A stretch of DNA of 64,000 nucleotides from Cygnus atratus (GCF_013377495.2 NC_066373.1:3972975-4036974); one strand, 5' to 3'; positions 50,133-63,810 are shown, counted from the stretch's first letter. Program-made: numbers and translations. The notes: a model not told the origin generated them from the letters alone.

Positions 50133-53100
50133 AAATTTAATCTACTGCTAGTCCTACTTCTCCCCCATTTTGGCACTTGACCAGTTGAGTTGTTGTTTTT
50201 CCCCATTTCACTTTTGTCTGCTAACATTTCTATCTAAAAATGCTTTGCAGCCTTGGAGAAATGTTTTTAAACTACAACTTTCCCTTTAATAAAGGGAAAC
50301 AAGAAGTAGTAGAGAAAGTGAAGGAAAAGAGGTGAATATGTAACAGATGTGAAGAAGAATGTGCTCATCCATATTTGTCTTTAAGTGTTTGGTGTCTCTT
50401 CTAAAGGAGTGGGAAGGGTTATTGGTTTGAGAAAAGAATTGCTGTGACTCTGGCTGACTTTCTGTGAGACCATTAAAGCTCATCTAAGATAAAATCAGAA
50501 ATGTTGATATTAAACTTAGGAGTATTCCATGATGCTTTGACCTTTAGTGTAGCTGCTTTGGGATAGTTAACAAGTAAGTGACTGTAATGTGAAACAATCT
50601 TATTAAAACATTCAAAACCACCTTTTGATCTTGAATGTAGGCTGTGTGTGCAAAAGCTACCGTAGTGCTCTCTTTAATGTTAGCAGTGGTGCTCACAAAA
50701 TTTGTGCCTTAATTTAATCTCTGTAATCCCATAGAATATCAAGAGGAGTCAGTCTGATGAATAATTCATTCTTTTAACAGGGTTTGGGCTAAAGAATGTT
50801 TAAATTTGCTTTCTCTACAAGAATATCAGAGTAAGATTGAGGCAAACATTTTCTGGGGTCTGCTGGATTTCTGGTAAAGTTTAGCTTCAGATCGGATCCA
50901 ATTTGCCTTCAAGAAAGTAAATGCTTCCTTCTCTACAGCACTGTATTGTATTAGAAAATACCAGGGCCCACATCTTCTTGTGACCTAGATTTACCAGTTG
51001 TCTAAGCTCTGTTTAGAAGGATAGCTAATTTGGTTTGGTGGTGGCTACCTTTAGAAATTACCTCTCCATTGTGAGAGGTAGGTAATGTTTTAGTGGGGCC
51101 TAGCAGAAATTTTGACAGAATGGAAATAAACATTACTGTGAGAAGTGTCAACTGCCAGAATTTACTATGCAAATCTAGCAGTCTGCCAGGTGAAGTGTTC
51201 TGTAGGTCTTGTTTTTGCCAGTTTAGGTTCTTCATTTGCCTACTGATTTATAGGTGTTTTGTTGAGGCGATCAGGAACATGTCAAAAAATGAAGCTGCAT
51301 TTAAAAAAAAAAATTGTGCCATGTAAAGCTGCGGAACTTTGTTTTATGGTGAGTGATATTAAGTCTTTTTCTAAATGTTCATTTCTTTACTTTCAAAATG
51401 ATAGAACTGCAAAATATGTCCTGTGAGTCAGCACCTTCTGTATCTAAGAATAGTTTCAGAGAGAGATGGCGAACTAGATGTGCATGACAAAGCTACATAA
51501 AATGGTTCTTAGACTGTAACACAGTGACAGTTCTTCTGTGACAACAAAGAAATAAATATTCAGCACAGAAATTAAGAAAAATGTTTTTGGTGTGTATGAG
51601 GTATGTGTTGCGTGACACATGCATCAGCCAAACCATTGTTTTCAAGAATATCTAAAGCATCTAATGGTAGGTCTGCCCCACTCTGCTGAATTCATGAAGC
51701 AGACAGTCTTCCCTGCAATCCTTCTTTAGGAGAGCATACTAGAAAATACACAGAAAAATACCTGTAACTCTATCCCTTGGTGCAACATCTGAATTACTCT
51801 TCTTGACTACAGTGGGAAAACAATCTTCAGTTTATTTTACATCTCACACACCCTCACTGCATAGATCTGCAGCTTTCATTTTGCAGTATCAGTAATCAGA
51901 CATACCACAAATTTCTCAGAGCATCTTACCTTTTTCTTTGGCTCTGTTTTACGTGGCCACGTTGCACTCACTCACTGAGACGATTTTTACCCGCTAGTTT
52001 GCAGAAGGTCCCATACAAGTTGTAAATAAAGAGCAGGCCACAGGGCATTGCGTGATAATTCTACCTTTACCTCCTGAGTAAGGAAACCAACCTAATTAAT
52101 GGCTTCCCTCCAACTAGAGATGTGCAGAATAGTAATTTGGATACTGGCAAACCAGGGATTTATTGTCAATTCAGAAGACTATGAGTGCCAACTCTGCAGT
52201 TCTCTATATCTCAACTTACAACTGGGATCAATACTGCACTTGCAGCTTCCCCTTGTATATTTTATTTATGGAGCACATATTTTGAAACTTTTTTCCTGTT
52301 GTTTTTAGAGTTACTGCTGCTACCTACTTTGATTTAGGCTAGCCAGAATTTATTTTTTCTTTTGAAACTGGGACAACCGCTAGCGATAACAGGATGCGTT
52401 TAGGAATGCGTGCACCTTTCTTTGTGTGTTGTTAGAGGTACCAGTATATGTAAATCTGCCAGTCTGATTTTCAGTTAACTTTAAAATTTCCTTCCACCTA
52501 CTCTGTCAATGCTGTTGTCATGAACACCTGTGATGTGGCAACCAGAATGGAATCAAGTCTTTGGTGTGCATGGGAATTATGCTTTTGTATACGCCTGGAA
52601 AATTCCCGTAGGCTTTCTATTGGCAACTACAATTGATGGTACAGAGGTACATTTAAACCACAGTCACAGACCTGAATATTCTTCTTTTTTTTTTTCCTCT
52701 GGAGTTTGTGTCTGCATTTGTATTCAAATGCTCCAGCTCTGTCCCTGGTGTGTTGACCCTTGCAGGTTATGCTTGATGTTGCATTTAATGAGGAAGTATA
52801 TGTTAAGTGATCACAAAAATGGGAAGCGCTACTTCCAGATCTTCACTGTGGTTTTACACACACCTCTCTCTCTACACAGAGCAATAATGTAACCACTCTA
52901 ATAAGCATAGGGGTGAGCTAATACATTCTTATCTTTGAAATCCAGCATGAGAATGCCTGGTTAACTATGTATAAGCAATGGGAAAAACAGATTTTTTTTT
53001 TTTGTATGGAAGCCATGACGTAAAGCTGTACAGTCAAATCCAAAATGGCACTTTGAATACAAACAAGAAAATACTTTAAATGCTGTTTGTCTGTCTTACT

Positions 53101-54614
53101 ACTTAGCTCAGCTTTCACACGTGTTACTGATGCCAAAGCATGCAAGTAAGGGATCAAGCTGGCATCATCTGTCCATTTGCTTTTAGGGAACTCCTTCCTG
53201 TTTCATGGATAGAGTACTTTAAAGTCCATCTCTAATAGCTGTTGCACACAGTAAACCCTGTCATTCTGTCTGTCTGCTCAGCTGCCTTCTCTGATGGTTT
53301 GCCACTTTAAGGTGAAAATTAAAGTATGTACTGTATACAGAAAGATCACATAAGTAAGATAATTAGAATTATTTGCTATAACTTTTTTGGATGGATAAAG
53401 TTTGGTTGCTGTCTTCCATAAAATTATAGGAGCCTATTTGCTCAGAAGCAGGAGTCCCAACTACCAAATTCATTTCATGAACCTAAAATTATTTAATAGT
53501 ACCTCTGTTTTGCACTTAACCTTAATTTTGCTCTTTAAAAAATTACATATTTTTTTCAGAAGGCCTTTTTTTTTAAATTAGGTGCATTGCCATAGTCCAA
53601 ATCTATGGGGGCATTTTATTTCCATTTTTTTCTGGACATAAAATTGTCCTCTATTAAATACCTGTGAATTTGGTGTTTTTTTTTTTTCTTGGTGTGGTCA
53701 GAGTAATAACAGCTGAACAAATGGAAATTAAGCACACACATTTTTCATTCGCTGCAGTTAATGCATCCCAATTCACTGGATTTCATGCTTTACTGGTGAC
53801 AATGACTGTGTTCAGGCTAATTGCAATATCCCTAGGTCTCAGGACTTCAAGAAAAACAATTAGAAAGTTCTAATTAAGTCCCTCTTTTTACCACCGGACA
53901 AAATAATCTTTTTTTTTTTCCAAAATATTTTTTGGTTTTCTGTTCTATAAACCATGGAGTATCAGTTTAACTGTTGCCTAAAAGGTAATGTGATGGAAGC
54001 CTGGCTATAGATTTGATATATTGCAGGAAGGCTGCATACATGAATTGTGAATAAGAGCAACAATTTTTCAAATATATATTGTCAAAGACATTTTCTTTCC
54101 AATAACATTGCACATAAAATGTTACAAGTGTAATGGCTATTTTACTTGCAGTTAAAAAGTGCATACAGTTGTAATATATCAGCTGTTGTTAAAATGACAT
54201 CTGGGGATATACAAAGACTTTTTTTTGTTATTCTGTTTCAGACTTCTTTACTACCTTTGTTTTCTGTTAAATGTACTAGTATTAAAGAATTGCTTGAGAG
54301 GCACAGTACCTATACGCATTTGTAAATAGGTGTATGTATTTATATATATATGTACCTGTTCTTGGCAGAATTTAATACCTGTATTTAACATTTGTTATTC
54401 AATAGATAGTAGCATAGTTTTTTCTCTCTAGTTCAAATATTGGCCCTTGCTGTACAGTTTCACTTGCATCTGTCAAATACCAGCGTCCTACCTGGCCTGT
54501 GGTTGTTCTGAATGGCTGTAGGTTCCTAAAGCTCTTTGAATGAAATGGTTGATTCTTGTTGCAGATACAGAGATCACAAAACTGTAGGGGTGATCTTAAT
54601 TCAATTTGTATGGC

Positions 54615-54761
54615 AAAGTCAGTTGCAATAAAATTTCAGTCAAAAAAAAGTCAGTTGCAAATAAAAGTCAGATGCAATCTGCAAATTTGCAGATTGCAAA
54701 TAAAAGTCAGTTGCAATAAAATTGCAATAAAATTTCAACTGTACTTCAACTGTACTTCAAA
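54615..54761. repeat. Degenerate local tandem repeat with embedded palindrome
   Basis: A unit close to 'AAAGTCAGTTGCAATAAAA' occurs three times (from about 54615, 54647 and 54703), with shorter 'GTCAGATGCAATC' and 'TTGCAATAAAATT' pieces between, then a tandem 'TTCAACTGTAC' pair at the right end. It is a minisatellite-like cluster made by repeated slippage or duplication of a short AT-rich unit. A perfect 26-bp palindrome sits in its middle (54673-54698). An open frame of 71 codons runs through it and only reflects the repeat. Confidence 0.85.
54673..54698. repeat. Perfect 26-bp palindrome
   Basis: Thirteen bases (TGCAATCTGCAAA) are followed at once by their exact reverse complement, with no spacer. 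It could extrude as a short cruciform. It may simply be two inverted copies of the surrounding repeat unit meeting head to head. Confidence 0.95.
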
Positions 54762-56562
54762 GATATTCTAATACAGATTGTTAAAAACTCTAAATGTCTG
54801 ACAAAGAAATTTAAAGTGACTTATCGAGAAGGATTTCTCTGTTATAAGCAGCTGGTGTGCAATCCTCGATCAGTTGAGGACAAATGCAAAGCTTTCCTTT
54901 TGCTGAGGCCAGGATTTCATCTGCAGTGTAGGATTTTTGAAAAGTGCTCGTCATAGATGTTTGAAGTCTTTGATAGGAATACCAGTGCTGAAAATCCCTC
55001 TTAAAATACTGTGCATATGGCATACACAAATCATGTTCCTTCTACTCATCATTGAATAAGTCATTGCTTAAACTTAATGCCTTATTTTTATAGTTTCTCC
55101 ACTATCCTACATAGGAGTTTGTGCTTGGGAAGTGCACACCACAATTTCTGAAGGATTTGCTAGCTATGTCTACTTTGGACCAAGGCTTTTAGAAGGCAAA
55201 TCCTTGAGAGCAGGAAGCTGCATTTATTCATTTAGAAATCTGTAAAGCTCCTTATTTACCTTAGCTTTGGGATTGATATGCGACACTGAGAAATGCAGGC
55301 TGGGAGTACTGCATTGCCTGGAAGATGCTCCTCTAAACTTTCCCTGCTTGACCAGCACAAGATGACTGCAACTCCCTTCCGTGATCTAGGAAGGAAATGC
55401 AACTGAGTTTCCATGACCAGCCCCGTTTCAAACTCTAGAAATGAGGATGCTGAAAGCAAGAGTCTATTATGAAAGTTAATATATTTGAATACCCCTGCTT
55501 TTGCTGAAGTGTCTTCTCTGGCCTTTTGCCTGTATTTCCTGAGCACTTTCATACTGCAGCATGTACTTTATCAAGCTCTATTCTGAGCTGCTTACCTCAT
55601 CAGGTTTAATGTTTGATTAGTGAGTCATTAAATCTTATAAATTAGGACACAAAATGTATTCAGTTTTCCTTTGGTTTCTAGTAATGATTTGAAAGTTTTC
55701 AAATCCTCTGTGATATACTTTTGTCATGGGCAGGACAGAAGGAATGACAGTTTGTAAAAATAATAATAAAAAAAATCAATTCTAACCAAATATAGCGCTA
55801 ATTCATCCAAGATTTGCACACTGAAATGACTAATCTAAGGACTTTTTTTTTTTAATATGATACTTGGCAACTTCTAGTCTCAGATGAGCATCTCTTTCTG
55901 TTGTCTTGAGACAAAGTTTACTTTCAAAGGAATTCAGCTCTGCTAAGAAAGAAGCAGCAGAGATTGGGGGAATGATAAGCCAGAGAAGTGCCATAGAACA
56001 GTTCAAACCTCAAGAATGCTGTCAGTGGTGATTGCTCTTCTCTTCCCTTCCCTCCCTGCATCCAATCTGGTTTTCCTCAAAGTAGTCCAATATCAACCAT
56101 TCCTAATGTAATCAAGCTGAAAGAATGGAAAAGTTTAGCACAGCTATGATCAAAGCCCATGGGGTTTTCTTTCCATAACCAGCCTGTAGGCTACTTTTGA
56201 TAGTAAAATTACGATGATAGCAACTTCTTTTGACTCAAGCACATGTGTGTGACGGTATTTTAATGGTGAAAACCTTCTCGCTGTGTGGGAGAGAGGGCAG
56301 GGCAAAGAGAAAAGAGCATCCTGGGATCCTTGTAGCTGGGTGTGATGCCCTGTGACAGGTGAGAGCATCAGGGCTGTGCAGCAGGAATTGATGTTGGGTC
56401 CCACAGATGTTTTGGGGAGAGGACTTACCTGCTGTGACAGACTTCTTGGAGAGATGCTAATTGATTGGAAAGTGGGAGTATTGGGAGTCCAGTAAATGAG
56501 CTGTTAGTGCTGTTTGTAACTGATCTGGTCTACTTGTACCATCTCTTTTCTCCCTATGCTCC

Positions 56563-56608
<46 letters not shown>
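56563..56608. repeat. Compound (GT)9(AT)n microsatellite
   Basis: GT repeats at 56563-56580 pass directly into an AT tract to 56608 with one 'ACAT' interruption; 'CACACAC' follows shortly after. Alternating purine-pyrimidine tracts of this kind can adopt Z-DNA or cruciform structure and are length-variable. Confidence 0.96.
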
Positions 56609-57571
56609 TTCCACACACATTTCCACTGGATTGCTGCAGGCCTCCTGAGCATTAAAGCAGCAGTCCGAGTTTGGTAGCGATATGCTATTGTGCTCGCGAT
56701 AGCAGCAAACTGGCAGCATCAGCCTTCTTACTGCCTAGTTTAGGCTGCTGTAGGGAGCAGGCAAAGTCAGTGCAATGTGATCAAAATATTACAAATGCAT
56801 ATTTATTGGAACCATATTGTTGCCCTGACACTGACTTTTTTATTTCTCTAATGAAAGTGGCTGCACATTGGCACTCTAATATTCATTTTGATACCTTCTG
56901 TCTTATGGAACCTTTTTTAACATTAAGGATTATTTTTCTAACACATGCTCAGATTCCATATTCCTACCTTAATCCTTTCCTTTATCACTCTTGAATGCTA
57001 GGGATTGAATAACAGCTACTCTGTTAAGAGACTTGGCCACAAGAGACTGGGATTAATAGAGTCATACCGGTTGGACATTCTGCTGCTCTCTGGAGGCTGA
57101 ATATCTCTCTCAGACTTTTCGGCTCTGTGTGGCAAACACGAGCTAAAGCAGAGGATGTCTATTAATCTCCTAAATTAAGATTAATTTTGACTTTTTTCAC
57201 CTTCATTTGCTCCTTTTATGACATTGGTATCTACAATGGAGCGAAGGTATTTCAAAGTAAATTCTTCAGTGAAGTTTTTAGGAGTTCTTGATGGGAAGTT
57301 TGGACTCTGGGAAAAGGAGCTAAGGAGATGGCTGAAAGAGTTGGGATCTGATTGAAATCACTGCTGGGGAAGAGAGAAGAGCTCAGGACCTTTCACTCAG
57401 GATGTTGGAAACTTTTTATAATGAGAGCTGGATAGGCAATTCTTTCATATCTGCCTTAAGAAACTGGGTGTTGAAAGATACAAATGTATTGCTGAATAAT
57501 GAATTAATAGCATGTGGTGTTAGTATGAATATTTTTCTGTTAATATTATCCTTTTACAGCTTTCTTCTCTT

Positions 57572-57586
57572 GGGGGGGGGGGGGGG
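57572..57586. repeat. Poly(G) run of 15
   Basis: An unusual G homopolymer followed by 'ATGGGGATG'. Its G content could support quadruplex folding and makes it a likely sequencing trouble spot. The overlapping Gly-rich frame end is an artefact. Confidence 0.95.
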
Positions 57587-60359
57587 ATGGGGATGATGAG
57601 ACCGTTGGCTAATAAGACATCTGGATGTCTTAAAGCAGCGTTAGCTTTGGGTCACTTCAAGGTTGTTTTCTTATTTGATTTTGCTATTGATCTTTCCTTT
57701 ATACAACTTCTATAACTGTCATGATGTCACTCTTGCATTAAACAGGTTTTCCTGTGGTTTCGCATGTAAAAACAGTCAAGCAGACTAATGAAGGTGGAGT
57801 CTGGCCTTGAAATATGATGTGGCAAATCAACCTGTAAGGGAAGTCTTCTAAAATTCAGAATTGCAATGCTAACTGGTATTGCAGAGCCGTGCCCTAGCGC
57901 CAAATGGTATAGTGCAAGTACTGTTAGAGCTCAGTTTCTGCTTGGTTGTTTTCAGGACTCTACAGCAGAGTCCTTTTTCTTAAGGTCAACTGTGGGAAGG
58001 GGAGGGCAGGGAAGAATATTTCAAATCTCCCTCATATTGCAGGCGGCATTGATAAGAATACTCTGAGCATGAGCTGGATAAATTTGATAGCTTTCTGAAT
58101 GGGAGGTTACACAAGCTTTTCAATTGCCTAGTTTGATGGGGAAGATCCGTTTCTTAAAAATGGAAACTTATTTGCCTGCAACTTTTTTCTTCTGGGTGTA
58201 GGGTTTTTTTCATTTCATCCTCTTCTCCCCTTTTCCATTTTGATACATAGGAGTATAAATAAAGGGCAAAGAAAATACACCGAATCTTAAAATGAAACTT
58301 TAAAAGATTTCCATGGCAAACCATAGTCTTTTTCTTCTTGCTTTAAGTAAAGGACTGCACTAGTATGAACCTGGCTCATCCTTGCTTTACGCAGAATCTG
58401 TTGTGAGATCAGGAGCTAATGACTCTTCGTTACCTTTGAGATAGTGGCATATTCTATTTACTGTCATCCCTTGTACAGCTAGCACAGAAGGGAGCAAGAA
58501 AGGATGGGATAATCTCCTTGGAAGGCAGCATTTAAAACCTGTCTGGTAGGAGATAATTGCTGCATTCCTGGGGGATTAGCACAGGGAACTTTATTATAGT
58601 AGAGTGCAACTGTACCCAGCTATCTCCCACCAGATGAATGTCAGACTATTTTGTTGCAGGAGACACAGAGAGTGGAATGAAAGATGCATGAATAAAGCAT
58701 GCTTGTGCAGATGAAATGTAGTTTGTGCCATCCTCCTTGCTTCAAAACTAGATAGAGGTTTTTCTTGCTACTGTCCTGCTTCATAACTGTTTGAGGAACA
58801 CTTGGGAATGACTGAGGCAGTGTCTATATTGGAGTCAGAGGAGTGACTGCGTAGGAGGCACATCTATCTGTCATCTAGCTTGCTGAGCAACAAAAGCAGT
58901 GTTTCACAGCAGCATGGCTTTTGGATAGGTAGCATCCTCAATCAGAAGTCTGGGTCATGTGCCAGTGTTGCTTTCCACTGAGCAAGCAAAGTTAAAGATA
59001 TCTTGGGAGACATTTGTGCTTCTCTGGCCAGTTTCTGTTGGCATCCCTGGGGATTTGCTGACACACTGAGCTATCGGCAGGTGCACCTGAGTCACCCTGA
59101 GAAAAGGGCTTTGGATCATCTGAACCCAAGCTAGTATCCAAGCAGCTCTCTTGCTTTTGCTATGCAGATATACCTTGGCATTTTTCCACCAATGTGGTAG
59201 CCTTCAGTGTGTACTGACCTTCCTGGCTTACGAATAAAAACAAGCATTTTCAAATGCACACGAAGTAACTAGAGCTTTCTTATGAGACGAAAAGCCCCTC
59301 GGACACTGATGCTGTAAACTAGAGGGGGTTGGTGCATTTTCAGCAATGTAGTTTCTCTATATTTGGATCCTCAGCATGGAGTTTGAATTGTTAGCTGATA
59401 TACTAAGAAACATATAACATGTACGAAAGACAAAGGAAAGGAAGCTGAAAAGGTAACAAACAAATTCAGGGACTGGCACACATTCTGTAAACTACAAATA
59501 CACTCTGCGAGTTGGTTTGGATGCCAGTTCCTTGCATCAGCTAGAAGAACAAGTTGATAGCATATAAATTCCGATGTTTATTTGCTTTTTATTTGAGTTT
59601 GTTTTGTACATGGATTATAAAGTACTGCAATCCTTTTTTTTATTTTTTTTTTATTTTTGTAAGCTTGAATGTTAAATTGCATCACTTCTTTCTATGCAGT
59701 GCATAGGGTTTAAGTCTCCTGGGGAATGCTGAGTCCTTAGTCTGATTATTTTATCATACTGTAATGTAAAGAAAAATATGATGAAAAGCAATGAAAAGTA
59801 TTTTTTGGCACTTAATTTGCAGTACAGAGCTACTTTAAGAGTAGACTTGATTTCATCTACTTAATGACCTTCACTATATACAACAGTCGAAGAACTGGAA
59901 GTTACTGGAAGGTTTGTGATAGCTGCAGGATTCCAGGGTAGAGGAAAAGCTGTTTACTAGTTTTGTGAATAATAAAACCTGAGCAGCACAATACTTGGTG
60001 TGCAGCATTTTGATTCAGTGGTGAAACAAAACTCCAATAAAATTTTCTATTTCCATTGCAGTTGTGTGAATGCTGTCAATACAGAGCACTGCTAGTAGCA
60101 TGTGAGAGTTGTGTTCTTTACTTGCTAAAAGGAAAAATGGGGTTTAAATTTCAGTGTTAATTGGTGTTAGCTGGATGATGGATCTGGAAGAAGATCTTGT
60201 TTTGCTGTGGACTTCATCATCCGTAATCCTCAAACTGCTATTTTTTTTACATAGTACACAAACTTTTTTGTGGTGATCCTCGTCAAATGAGATTGCTGCC
60301 TCTGAAATCTAACTTTAAAAAAATCTGAATTCATCTTTTCAACTTGATGTTGTTATGGT

Positions 60360-60387
60360 AAAAAAAAATATATATATATATATATAT
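60360..60387. repeat. A9 followed by (TA)n
   Basis: An A run leads into about nine TA units; a second short TA tract ('TTATATATATAA') lies about 17 bp downstream. Confidence 0.95.
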
Positions 60388-62366
60388 CTTTGGATAGATT
60401 GGGTTATATATATAATTTCTTACGCTGTTTCAAAAGGAATTTTAAAGAAGTGTTGAAAGCGTCTGTCAGGAATAATAATTCTAAATCATCTTCATCCTAG
60501 GATCCTTTGAAAATTGTCTTCCATCTTGCTGATGCATTGGGAATTGTCTGTTGTTTAGCAGGCAAGATAAGTCATAACCCAACTTACCATCACGGCCTGA
60601 AAACACCTGGTGTTAGAGTGAAGATTTTATCACAGTCAGGAGGCGAAAAATGAACTGTTTATGTTAGAGTTACTTTCCTGTCACAGTGTGCATAGTGTTA
60701 ATAGACAGGGGACTGTAACTACCAAAGGTGTTTTCAGCTAATGTATCCTAGTGTTGCATTGGTAATAGGAAAGGAATAAGCAGTAAAAACTTCTTATTAC
60801 ATCTTGACTAAATATATCTTCTTAAAATGTATCAACTTAGTTTGTTATCACATGAGCATAAACAGAGGAAAGCTTTTTGCCTTTGCATGTTTTGAATATA
60901 TATTTTAACGCACATTGTATCATGTTGGAAGCATCCAGCACTAACACTAATTTCCTGTGAAACCAAATGATCAGAAAATAGTGAATGATCTAGTAATCAG
61001 AATCAGCAAGTGGAGTTTAATTCATTTGCCTGTAGAGTGCTTGCCAACACTGTCATGTAGAGCTCGCTGCTGTTCCAAGAGCCACTTGTGCTTATAATAA
61101 TTAGAGTTCCAATGATCTGGAACTGCTTGATTCAGCTAAAGTTTTGGCAGGTGGCTGACACACTGAAGCATATTTAAACACTGTGCTAGCCTTGAAAAAG
61201 TCACTTCAAATTATTTGCATGCCTGTAATACTGCTACCATCATCACAAAAAAAATAGTGGCCAATCTATCAGCTATGGATGTATAGCTATCATTTTATGT
61301 CACATAAAACATATGAATTACTGATTTGGAGGAAGAAAAGGATGAGGAAAACTTAACTGGTTAGATTACATTAAAAATTTTACTCTTATAAATTAAATTG
61401 TTCCTCTGTATATTTTGGTGTATGATATCTCATGCACACTTAGCAGTATTAGTAAGCCTTCATAACTGTAATTGTGTCTGAACAGGTCTAGATGTGGATG
61501 TACCAGGATATATATAAACATGGATTTCATTTTTTATATATACGCACACAAAATGTGTATCTACGCACATTTCATTTTTGAATCTTCCCAACTTATATTT
61601 TCAGTCTTATTTATCGTAAAATGTCAAGTTTGCCACCAGATGTCAGTTAAGGCCCAAGGAGCTACTGCTTTCATAGATGTCTAAACTGAAAGGTACTTTT
61701 GAGATGGTTTAGTTTAGCCTTTGTTTGGAACTGATATAATGAACACTTCAGGATTTGTCTTCTACCTGAATGTTAGTTTACTTTTTAGATAAATTATAAG
61801 AGAAGATTTTTTTTGTCTGTATTGCTTGCTGATCCTCCTGTTAGCTGATTTTTTCCATTGCAGCTGCGCAAAACTGACTCATGCGTCCTTTGAGGATCTG
61901 TTTGAACTTTAGGGGATTTAGCTTGAACTTGTGTGTGTGTGCACCTGTTAGTTTACGGATAAGACGGCCGCAGCTATTGTCCTTACCATGAACTGTAGAA
62001 CCCACAGCTCAGGAAGTCAGGCTGTGATCCTGATAAACTTCAGGTGTAATCCAGGAGTTTGATAAATGTGAGATCATGTTTATGTGCTTGAAGTTCCTGG
62101 AGGCTTGTGTTGAGTTAATAATGTTCAGCTTCCACATTCCAGGGTTAATGAAATATATTACGTGGGAAACAAATGTGATGAGCTGAAGTGCAACAAAGTG
62201 TATTTCTTTGGGATGAAAGCGTCCCTGCCTCTTATGGACGAGTAGCTGGTATAAGTAGAAGAAAAGGGAGGAAACAGAAGGGAGCCGAGATGAATTGAGG
62301 ACTGATGTCTTTTCACTGATCTCTTACTGGCTTTTTTATGTGATCATAAACTTTTTGTCATCACAT

Positions 62367-62422
62367 GAGTACTCACATAAAAATGACTGCTAACAACTCC
62401 CATTGACTTCAGTAGAAATTGT
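62367..62422 (+). repeat. Ancient amniote repeat remnant ('CCCATTGACTTCA' type)
   Basis: 'GAGTACTCACATAAAAATGA' followed by 'AACTCCCATTGACTTCAGTA' resembles the centre of an old palindromic amniote repeat in which an 'actcacat' segment precedes 'CCCATTGACTTCAATGGG'. The second half of the palindrome is eroded. Identification rests on recall of the family, not on an alignment. Confidence 0.35.
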
Positions 62423-62740
62423 TTTTTTTGGCCTTAAATGATCTACCTCGTTCTTTGGAAAATTTTGTACACCATTTTCTGATAAATACTACTGTGTCAA
62501 ACCATGGTACTGTTTCATTTGTTGTCAACAGCCTTTTGTGATGTTGTTTACTTGTCACAAGTTCTCAGGGGTGCTCCAAGTGCTTTGCATTTTTCATCTG
62601 ATTCATTTGTTAACAGCAGTAGATGCTTATTTAGGAGAACTATAGACAGAAAAAAATGGAATAAGTTTTTTTTTTTTTAAACTTGCAAAACTCAATACAA
62701 AGCCAAAATGAAAGTAACTCAAATTACTATGTTTACATCA

Positions 62741-62771
62741 AGAGGGGGGGGAAAAAAAAAAAAGAAAAAAA
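62741..62771 (+). repeat. Polypurine tract G8-A12
   Basis: Purine-only stretch with a G8 run followed by A12 and more A. Confidence 0.93.
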
Positions 62772-63674
62772 CTTACAGGAAGTTTTTCATAATAAATGTT
62801 GAATTACTAAAAGTCAAAAAGTAGTACAAATAAGGACTTGTTCTTGTTATGCAAAGATGCCTGTTTTGTGGCTTTCTGATATTTGAGTCATGACATAATG
62901 CCTGCCTTGTGAACTAGTGCTACCCACCTGCATTTTTGTTAGGGTCCAGTAGGAATGTCTTGAGCACCCAATGGCATTGTATCTTTACTAAAAAGTGCCC
63001 TGATCTACTAATCACATCCTGTCCCCTCACAGAATTAGTCAGCACTGTAAACAGTGTAAACATTGTGCAGGCAACATTCATTAAATACTAATTGGCACCA
63101 GCATATAAACATGTTCTGACCATGTGAGAACTCTGCACCCAATTTTGCTGAAAAGCTTAGCAACAAAAAAAAAAAAGACTCCCATCAATAACTGGTACAC
63201 TATTAAATAGAGTAGACATGGATTGCAGCAGAAGGTACTGCTTTTCAAGAATTAGCTGGATTTAAAAAGATTCAAAGAGTTCTGTAAATGACTCAGCTCT
63301 GGGACTTTAGGCTTAATGTTCATTTATGAGGTGAATGTGACTTGAACATGCCCTGTTTGTACCTACCTGGGGAAGAGACTTCTGAGAGAAGACAGTCTGA
63401 TCTTGCTAGAAAATTTATGGTGAAATCCAGTGACTGGGACTGAAAGATAAAATCAGACGCTTCCCAGTGGATGACTTACCAAAGGGTATGTTAAAGTTCC
63501 AGCAGAAGTGAAGGGCAAGATAAAGATGATGTCTGAATGTTCTTGAGCTGTGCCTCAGTAGAGGGCTGAAACAGTTCCTACTACAGTCTTAAGATCAGTG
63601 GAAAAAAAGCTTGGAATAAATCAGTGAAGTGTTTAGGAGCAATACCTGTGGCTCTGCATTGGAGCAACCCAAGG

Positions 63675-63795
63675 CTTAGGGATCCTGGGCTTGGTTCCTA
63701 TTGCACCGCAGGTCCTCGGTGCAATGTTGGGCAGATTGTGCATTGAGCTGCACTTCAGCCCTTTCCCTGTAAACTGAGTATTATCATCTCTTGGA
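63675..63795 (+). mobile_element. Ancient MIR-type (CORE) SINE remnant
   Basis: The order of blocks follows a MIR-type SINE: a 'GGTTCCTATTGC' block, then 'TGTTGGGCAGATTG' matching the family's 'CTTGGGCAAGT' segment, then 'CACTTCAGCCCTTTCCCTGTAAACTGAGTATTATCAT', matching the family's 'CTCAGTTTCCCCATCTGTAAAATGGGGATAATA' end (cited in pieces from memory). The match is diverged, as expected of an insertion that predates birds. A tRNA-like head is not clear. Orientation is plus. A RepeatMasker alignment would settle subfamily and limits. Confidence 0.6.
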
Positions 63796-63810
63796 TGGCA
63801 TGCTTGGAAA

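Larger units (their letters stand above)
34574..54614. other. Unique AT-rich sequence, no gene seen
   Basis: Twenty kilobases with simple repeats only. The two longest open frames of the window (131 codons at 36992-37387 plus strand, 131 codons at 43054-43449 minus strand) lie here. Neither has a family motif or a stable composition along its length. Confidence 0.6.
54762..63674. other. Unique AT-rich sequence, no gene seen
   Basis: Simple repeats and one ancient repeat fragment. The block at about 61010-61260, with 'TTATAATAATTAGAG' and an octamer at 61213, has the look of a vertebrate conserved non-coding element, but this is only an impression from motif content. Confidence 0.55.

Noticed and set aside
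52530..52892. 120-codon plus-strand open frame
   Set aside because: Spans a T-rich tract and has no recognisable motif or conserved start context.
55260..55449. 190-bp minus-strand open stretch with acceptor 'GACTCTTGCTTTCAG' and donor CTAAG|GTAAAT
   Set aside because: Considered as an exon, but the peptide is not protein-like to me, there is no CpG enrichment and it has no phase-compatible neighbours. Kept out of the feature list.
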